Part shown: positions 6,785 to 10,767 of the stretch, in pieces
How the letters are laid out: each line of letters starts with the position of its first letter
How positions within the stretch are numbered: position 1 is the first letter of the stretch
Origin: Candidatus Sungiibacteriota bacterium
GTDB taxonomy: Bacteria > Patescibacteriota > Minisyncoccia > Sungbacterales > JACQCQ01
Direction of reading: 5' to 3'
Assembly (NCBI GenBank): GCA_016181565.1
Contig: JACOZA010000037.1
Span: 1 to 10,767, forward strand
DNA length: 10,767 nt
Made by a program: the position numbers and the translations under genes
The notes under the pieces: model-generated
The model's database searches: none
Told to the model about the DNA's origin: nothing
Seen by the model: only the letters and a program-made list of their open reading frames with translations

Positions 6785-7351
6785 TCATGTCAGCTTGAAA
6801 TGTTTTTGCAGAGTTGCGGCGTCGTCAATCGAGGTCGCTTCGATGTATTGGACGTACTCGCGCACATTGAAAAATGACGTGACAAAATCAATTTCATCTC
6901 TGCACGGGAAGGGATAGATAAATACGCTCTTTTGATATTGCCAAGCCCCCATATCGCGGAGGCGCTTCGAAAGCGCCCTGCGAGCATTCCCTAACCGCTC
7001 GGGAATATCAAAAAGAATGATACGCCACTTCCGATCCCAGTATTTTATTACGGGCAGACTTATTTTTTCTACATTTCCCGCGAGCGCGATGCGCTTGCCA
7101 TCTCGCGAAAGCGCGACGCGTGTTTCGTTGCCGTGTTTATTCATATCAATGAAACCGCGGCGCTCGAGAGCTGCAAGCGAACGGCGGATCCGCTCGCGTT
7201 TTCGTTTTCCGCCGATGGACTGCCAGAGACGAGCGCTACTCCCGGCGCTTAACAAAAACGCCAGCGTGAGATCTCCTGCCTCCCGCAAGATTTGAAGCGC
7301 CTCGCGCTGAACCTTACTGATAACGGGACGTTTTTCTTCCTGTTTTGCCAT
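6785..7351 (-). CDS. PaaX-like regulator: winged helix plus Cas2-like domain
   Basis: A 188-aa protein from the ATG at 7351; a GTG at 7357 would add two residues. Residues about 14-90 look like a winged helix-turn-helix: REALQILREAGDL, a basic KRKRERIRRSLAALERRGFI helix, then the wing TRVALSRDGKRIAL. Residues about 103-188 match the Cas2-like ferredoxin-fold domain of PaaX proteins: WDRKWRIILFDIPE with Asp115 where Cas2 has its metal-binding Asp, then RRALSKRLRDMGAWQYQKSVFIYPF. PaaX of phenylacetate degradation is a palindrome-binding repressor, usually about 300 aa with an extra C-terminal domain missing here. Automatic annotation often calls such proteins Cas2; no cas1, other cas gene or CRISPR array is present, so a DNA-binding regulator is more likely. 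A long palindrome ends exactly at its start codon, suggesting autoregulation; a second lies 50 bp past its stop. No Shine-Dalgarno is visible. Confidence 0.8.
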   Translation of the reverse strand: MAKQEEKRPVISKVQREALQILREAGDLTLAFLLSAGSSARLWQSIGGKRKRERIRRSLAALERRGFIDMNKHGNETRVALSRDGKRIALAGNVEKISLPVIKYWDRKWRIILFDIPERLGNARRALSKRLRDMGAWQYQKSVFIYPFPCRDEIDFVTSFFNVREYVQYIEATSIDDAATLQKHFKLT

Positions 7352-7390
7352 ATACACATATCATACACTATAGTGTGTAATATGTGCATA
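7351..7390 (-). promoter_or_regulatory. Imperfect 40-bp palindrome, copy B: likely operator of the PaaX-like gene
   Basis: Dyad centred between 7370 and 7371 with 17 of 20 base pairs matched; the core ACACTATAGTGT is intact. Its left edge coincides with the A of the ATG at 7351. On the minus strand the core supplies TATAGT (7372 to 7367), a good -10 box that would start RNA at about 7360, only nine bases before the ATG. No matching -35 is seen at normal spacing. All three mismatched pairs come from changes relative to copy A, two of them in the arm next to the start codon. Confidence 0.75.
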
Positions 7391-7416
7391 GGGTCGTGTG
7401 TAGATTGTGGCGTATC

Positions 7417-7422
7417 ATTATA
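7417..7422 (-). promoter_or_regulatory. Alternative -10 box upstream of the PaaX-like gene
   Basis: Perfect TATAAT on the minus strand. TTGAGT (7443 to 7438, inside the duplicated recG tail) is a fair -35, but at only 15 bp spacing. If used, RNA would start near 7410 and the whole palindrome B would lie in the leader, able to fold as a hairpin just before the start codon. Confidence 0.35.
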
Positions 7423-7435
7423 GAGTTTTTACCAA

Positions 7436-7465
7436 TCACTCAAAACGCACCGCGGCTTCAAACTC
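7436..7465 (-). repeat. Duplicated recG 3' end, distal copy
   Basis: Thirty bases that match the true recG end (9245-9274) at 29 positions, same orientation, 1809 bp away. On the minus strand they read EFEAAVRFE then a stop; the single difference turns His into Arg. An in-frame TAA lies immediately upstream, so this is a remnant and not a translated gene. The GT-C gene lies between the two copies. Confidence 0.9.
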
Positions 7466-7491
7466 TTAAAGATGAGCTGAAATTATTGGTT

Positions 7492-9225
7492 TTAATTTAG
7501 ACCAATGTGATAAACTCTGAATAAAGTCTCGCCTTTTGAATTTTTTATTTCAGAGATTGGATCAATGCCAGAGTTTTTTAGGCTTTGCTCCATAAGTTCT
7601 AGTCCTTTCGAATAGCCCAGTTCAGTAAAGGAATCGCTGGACTTAGCAGCAAAAACAATCCGGACACCAGTTACGCCACTTTCGCGCAGGAAATCGAAAA
7701 TATTTTCCCCCTTCGGCATAGCGCGAAGCACATAGCTAAAGTAAATATACGGGGTCTTTTTATCGCTGTAATAGTAATTATACCGGTCCACGTACCATAC
7801 GCGTGAAAACCAACTTAATCTCTCATCAAAAAGTACTACCTCACGACCGCTAATATTCACCGTTCGGCTCTCTTCAAAAAATGTTGTAAACGTGCGGTGA
7901 AATGGCGGCAAGGGGCCCAAAACATCTTTTCGAAGAAATTGATCGAGTTTTTCGAATCCGCTTTCCTGCTCCCGGACTGAACTGTAAGTAATATCCATTT
8001 TCCCTATGGGATCCGCGAGCAGATGTGTATTGATACTGAAGCCAAGCTCAATCAGAAGAAAAACAACCGCCCCACCGAGAATCCAATTCCAGTATTTTTT
8101 TAAGCTGTCGCTTTCCAAACTCTTCTGGAAGATTGCGGCTCCCAGAACCGAAAAGAAGGGAATAACGATAGGCAAATATCGGCCATCTGGCTTATAAAAT
8201 AGAAACATTGCGTTAGCTGAAAAAATCGAGAGGAGGCAAAAAAGCGACAGGATATCAATTTTAATTCGAACCACGGCGCGATACATGCCATACAGAAAAG
8301 AAGAAATGAATAGCCCCGCTAAGGGCAAAGAATCGCTTCGCAGTAGTATTCCCCAAAAAAGGAGAAGGTTTTCCTTAATATTAAGAGCAACTTTTCTATT
8401 TGCGAGAATAGAGAAATCATCTGTTTTTATTCCGAAAAGAGACGTAAAATCCGCGTCAAAATGTCCCCGCGTGCTAAACACCTTGTAGTTATAAAAAATT
8501 ACAGGGGAGAGAAGAACGAGTCCAAGCACTACTGCCACCCAAAAACATTTTTTCTTAAATACTCTCGGATAGAAAAATAAAAAAGACGTGATTAGCGCGG
8601 GCATAAGAAAGATTGCCGTATATTTTATCAACAGCGTTGCAGCGAGCGCGGCGGACAGTCCGTAAAGATATTTTGAATTCTTGGTTTGCATAAAGCACAC
8701 AAACCAATAAGTGCTCAATGTGATAAAAAATATTAATAATCCTTCGAGATATCCTATTCGAGAGGCCCAGACCGAATATGAGGATACAGCAAACAAAGAA
8801 GCTCCGAAAAGTGCAGCGTAATCTGAGAAGCATCTGCGCAAAAGCAGGTATATCAACATTGCAGATGCTACTCCGGCAAGTGCGTGGGGCAACAAAGCGA
8901 CCCAAGTGTGATCGCCAAAAATCAAAAAGAAAATGTGTTGGATCAAAAACCCGAGCGGAGGACGATCGTGAAAAGAAAGATTTGCCCACCACGGAATATA
9001 GCCGTACCAAACAATCGGCGAGGTCTGCTCTGCTCCTGCTAGATAATCAAACCAGCCAAGAGCACGCATTGCATAAAGAGCGGCGTCTCCTTGGAGCTCA
9101 CTTGAAAAGATTCCCCAGGCACGTAACAGCAGTGCGCAGGACAAAATCACCCCCAGACATACATATAGTTTCCACTGCTTTTTGAAGAACCGCTGACTAA
9201 CCGTTGCCTCTTCAGTAAATATCAT
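7492..9225 (-). CDS. GT-C (GT39/ArnT-like) membrane glycosyltransferase
   Basis: Polytopic membrane protein of 577 aa, probably transferring a sugar from a lipid-phosphate donor on the outer face of the membrane to protein or glycan. About eleven hydrophobic segments can be seen (roughly 20-38, 92-113, 115-130, 137-153, 158-178, 187-215, 228-247, 286-310, 326-345, 350-367, 380-397), followed by a soluble C-terminal domain (about 400-577). The first loop has the GT-C acid in QGDAALYAMRALGW (Asp47) and the second conserved site HDRPPLGFLIQHIF (86-99), both typical of the PMT/ArnT-like fold. The substrate is unknown. It begins 19 bp after the recG stop with no Shine-Dalgarno and could be read from the recG transcript. 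The gene is clearly more A+T-rich than its neighbours: a hand count of 8341-8460 gives 41 G+C in 120, against 60 in 120 for ftsH 4141-4260. Together with the flanking 30-bp duplication this suggests acquisition from elsewhere. Confidence 0.82.
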   Translation of the reverse strand: MIFTEEATVSQRFFKKQWKLYVCLGVILSCALLLRAWGIFSSELQGDAALYAMRALGWFDYLAGAEQTSPIVWYGYIPWWANLSFHDRPPLGFLIQHIFFLIFGDHTWVALLPHALAGVASAMLIYLLLRRCFSDYAALFGASLFAVSSYSVWASRIGYLEGLLIFFITLSTYWFVCFMQTKNSKYLYGLSAALAATLLIKYTAIFLMPALITSFLFFYPRVFKKKCFWVAVVLGLVLLSPVIFYNYKVFSTRGHFDADFTSLFGIKTDDFSILANRKVALNIKENLLLFWGILLRSDSLPLAGLFISSFLYGMYRAVVRIKIDILSLFCLLSIFSANAMFLFYKPDGRYLPIVIPFFSVLGAAIFQKSLESDSLKKYWNWILGGAVVFLLIELGFSINTHLLADPIGKMDITYSSVREQESGFEKLDQFLRKDVLGPLPPFHRTFTTFFEESRTVNISGREVVLFDERLSWFSRVWYVDRYNYYYSDKKTPYIYFSYVLRAMPKGENIFDFLRESGVTGVRIVFAAKSSDSFTELGYSKGLELMEQSLKNSGIDPISEIKNSKGETLFRVYHIGLN

Positions 9226-9244
9226 ATTTCAGTTTTAAAGATTC

Positions 9245-9274
9245 TCACTCAAAATGCACCGCGGCTTCAAACTC
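9245..9274 (-). repeat. recG 3' end, in-gene copy of the 30-bp duplication
   Basis: The last nine codons and stop of recG. The repeat boundary coincides with the stop codon: identity with 7436-7465 ceases immediately after TGA on one side and after codon nine from the end on the other. Confidence 0.9.
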
Positions 9275-10767
9275 CGCCAGGCGTTTCCTCAACGCGGGAT
9301 TAAATCGAAGATCTGAATCTCTATTCAAAATTTCGGTCGCGGCTTCGCGCGCCGACTGCACCAGTCGCATGTCGGTAAAACTTTTATAGGCAAAGGGCGG
9401 GATACCCGACTGGCGAGTCCCGAAAAAATCTCCCGGGCCACGGATTTGCAAATCTTTTTCCGCCAATTCAAACCCGTTCTTCGCCGAGACCACGGCTTTC
9501 AGCCGTGCCGAGGCTTCGGCCTCGGGGGTTATCGTCATCAAAAAACAGTACGACTGATGCTCGCTTCTCCCCACTCTGCCGCGAAACTGGTGAATCTGCG
9601 CCAGTCCGAACTTTTCTGCTCCGTCAATCAGCATCACCGTCGCATTCGGCACGTCCACTCCAACCTCGACCACCGATGTCGCAACGAGAATGTCAAATTT
9701 GTGATCCCGAAAATCACGCATTACGCTTTCTTTGGTCGGTTTTCCGCCCGAGGCAAGACTTCGCCTTGTCTTTGACGAGGCGGGCATCTTGCCGTGAAGC
9801 ATGGCGACTTTGAGATCAGGGAAAATTTCTTTTGAAAGCTTCTCATATTCGGCCTTCACCGCCTTTACCTCTTCTTTGAAAATCTCGGCTTGGGTATGGA
9901 TTTTGTCCTCATGTCCAGCAATCTCAATTCTCGGACAAATCACAAAAATCTGCCTGCCCGCTTTCACTTCCTTTCGAATGAATTCGTAGCAGGCCCGGCG
10001 CTTTTCGGCCGGCACAATTCTGGTCATCACCGGTTTTCTGCCCTTGGGAACCTCCTCGAGGACTGAAATATCCAGATCCCCATAAACTGTCAGAGCCAAA
10101 GTGCGCGGAATGGGAGTCGCGGTCATCGACAAGAAATGCGGAATATTGTCATTATTCCTAATTCCTTCTTCCTTATTCCTTAGTAGTTTAGCGCGCTGAT
10201 TGACGCCGAAGCGGTGCTGTTCATCTACAATCACGAGACCGAGGTTCTTAAATTGGACTTTGTCCTGGATTACAGCGTGCGTGCCAATTATAATGTCGGC
10301 TTCGCCAGCGCCGGCGAGCGCGGCAATATTTACTTTTTCCGAAACTCCGCCAAATAAGAACAGTCTCTTATGAGCCGCCGTCAGAAGCCCGACAGATACG
10401 TCAAACCCAGCCAAAAGATTCTTGAAAGTGGAAAAATGCTGTATAGCCAAAATCTCGGTGGGAGCCAGATACGCCACTTGAAATCCGGCTTTTACAGCGT
10501 TTAGGGACGCAAGTGCCGCCACCACCGTTTTGCCCGAACCCACATCTCCTTCCAGGAGCCGATTCATGGGGTGGGGTTTCGCGGTATTATTCACGATCTC
10601 CCAGGCGGCGCGCCTTTGGGCATTGGTTAAGGGAAAGGGAAGCGAGGCCACGAATTTTTTTATGCGCGGCAGGTTCACGGGAATTTCCGGCGATTTCTTT
10701 TCTAAAATGGCGCGGCGCTCACGGATCACACGAAGTTGTATCAATAAGATTTCTTCAAACGCGAAGC
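9245..10767 (-). CDS. recG: ATP-dependent DNA helicase RecG, C-terminal part (N-terminus off the right edge)
   Basis: Superfamily 2 helicase that remodels stalled forks and Holliday junctions. About 506 residues are present; the reading frame is open to the edge (FAFEEILLIQLR upstream of a TTG codon at 10744), so the true start is outside. Visible motifs on the minus strand: Walker A GDVGSGKT (10549-10526), motif II DEQHRFG (from 10225), motif III TATPIPRT (10123-10100), motif V/VI VATSVVEVGVDVPNAT and HQFRGRVGRS, and the RecG-specific tail GFELAEKDLQIRGPGDFFGTRQSG. The wedge/OB domain is not in the window. Two stretches look inserted relative to the family as I remember it: about nine residues in LLRNKEEGIRNNDN between motifs II and III, and about 16 residues (ASSKTRRSLASGGKPT) after LHGKMP. 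Both are made of repeat-like DNA. The helicase motifs are intact, so it is probably functional. Confidence 0.95.
   Translation of the reverse strand, partial: FAFEEILLIQLRVIRERRAILEKKSPEIPVNLPRIKKFVASLPFPLTNAQRRAAWEIVNNTAKPHPMNRLLEGDVGSGKTVVAALASLNAVKAGFQVAYLAPTEILAIQHFSTFKNLLAGFDVSVGLLTAAHKRLFLFGGVSEKVNIAALAGAGEADIIIGTHAVIQDKVQFKNLGLVIVDEQHRFGVNQRAKLLRNKEEGIRNNDNIPHFLSMTATPIPRTLALTVYGDLDISVLEEVPKGRKPVMTRIVPAEKRRACYEFIRKEVKAGRQIFVICPRIEIAGHEDKIHTQAEIFKEEVKAVKAEYEKLSKEIFPDLKVAMLHGKMPASSKTRRSLASGGKPTKESVMRDFRDHKFDILVATSVVEVGVDVPNATVMLIDGAEKFGLAQIHQFRGRVGRSEHQSYCFLMTITPEAEASARLKAVVSAKNGFELAEKDLQIRGPGDFFGTRQSGIPPFAYKSFTDMRLVQSAREAATEILNRDSDLRFNPALRKRLAEFEAAVHFE
9491..9525. repeat. Two abutting perfect hairpins inside recG
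   Basis: Hairpin 1: CACGGCT, loop TTC, AGCCGTG (9491-9507). Hairpin 2: CCGAGGC, loop TTCG, GCCTCGG (9508-9525). Both have fully paired 7-bp stems and they touch without a gap. They fall in a variable part of RecG (EAEASARLKAVV) whose length is normal, so they need not be an insertion. Confidence 0.7.
9734..9785 (-). repeat. In-frame palindromic insert in recG
   Basis: The 48 bases 9734-9781 encode the extra peptide ASSKTRRSLASGGKPT. The plus-strand DNA 9746-9785 begins with GCCCG and ends with its complement CGGGC, with an inner AAGAC/GTCTT pair around TTCGCCTT and a direct repeat CGAGGC at 9749-9754 and 9776-9781. The layout recalls short palindromic elements that insert in frame in coding genes. 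Whether it is a repeat elsewhere in this genome cannot be seen. Confidence 0.5.
10151..10186 (-). repeat. AGGAAT-type repeat run inside recG
   Basis: On the recG sense strand the bases read as near-tandem units (AAGGAATAAGGAAGAAGG then AATTAGGAATAAT) and encode the apparent extra residues RNKEEGIRNN. It is the same kind of string as found between genes at 376-400 and 4789-4826, but here it lies in frame within a coding region. Confidence 0.6.

Noticed and set aside
6785..7351. Calling the regulator a CRISPR-associated Cas2
   Set aside because: It has an N-terminal winged helix, and there is no cas1, no other cas gene and no repeat-spacer array in the window; PaaX-like fits better.
6697..7390. 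Insertion sequence with terminal inverted repeats
   Set aside because: No transposase motif in the enclosed protein and no flanking target duplication that I could find; each end is itself a full palindrome.

Overview
The window looks like a chromosomal segment of a candidate-phylum bacterium, most likely Parcubacteria/Patescibacteria (CPR). This is an inference from several things seen together: compact single-copy housekeeping genes with few recognisable Shine-Dalgarno sites, a four-domain ribosomal protein S1, an orphan PaaX/Cas2-like protein with no cas1 and no CRISPR array, A+T-rich short repeats between and inside genes, and lipid-linked-sugar type glycosyltransferases. No 16S or other decisive marker is present, so the assignment is tentative. 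G+C looks near 50% except over 7492-9225, which is visibly more A+T-rich.

Left block (1-1706): a minus-strand operon reads MBL-fold hydrolase, then a small one-TM hypothetical protein, then gyrA, which is cut by the window edge exactly after the codon for the catalytic tyrosine. The 189-bp gap 1518-1706 holds back-to-back promoters, one for this operon and one for rpsA. Core block (1707-5001): rpsA (S1) and ftsH on the plus strand, then an A+T-rich 104-bp gap with AGGAAT-type repeats, a tRNA whose anticodon is UAU (Ile, AUA codons), and a strong intrinsic terminator.

Envelope/accessory block (5002-9244): a membrane-bound GT2-family glycosyltransferase whose promoter is squeezed into the 38 bp between the tRNA terminator and its start codon; then, convergent to it, a PaaX-like regulator with a C-terminal Cas2-like domain, bracketed by two near-identical 38-bp palindromes, one of which ends exactly at its start codon. 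Next comes an A+T-rich GT-C (GT39/ArnT-like) glycosyltransferase gene lying precisely between two 30-bp copies (29/30 identical) of the last nine codons plus stop of recG, which points to insertion or recombination at the recG 3' end.

Right block (9245-10767): the C-terminal ~506 residues of RecG helicase on the minus strand, running off the right edge. Its coding sequence carries two apparent in-frame insertions made of repeat-like DNA and a pair of abutting perfect hairpins.

No stretch longer than 300 bp lacks a gene. The most unusual items are the palindrome-bracketed PaaX/Cas2-like gene, the recG-tail duplication around the GT-C gene, the UAU isoleucine tRNA, and repeat-derived segments inside recG.
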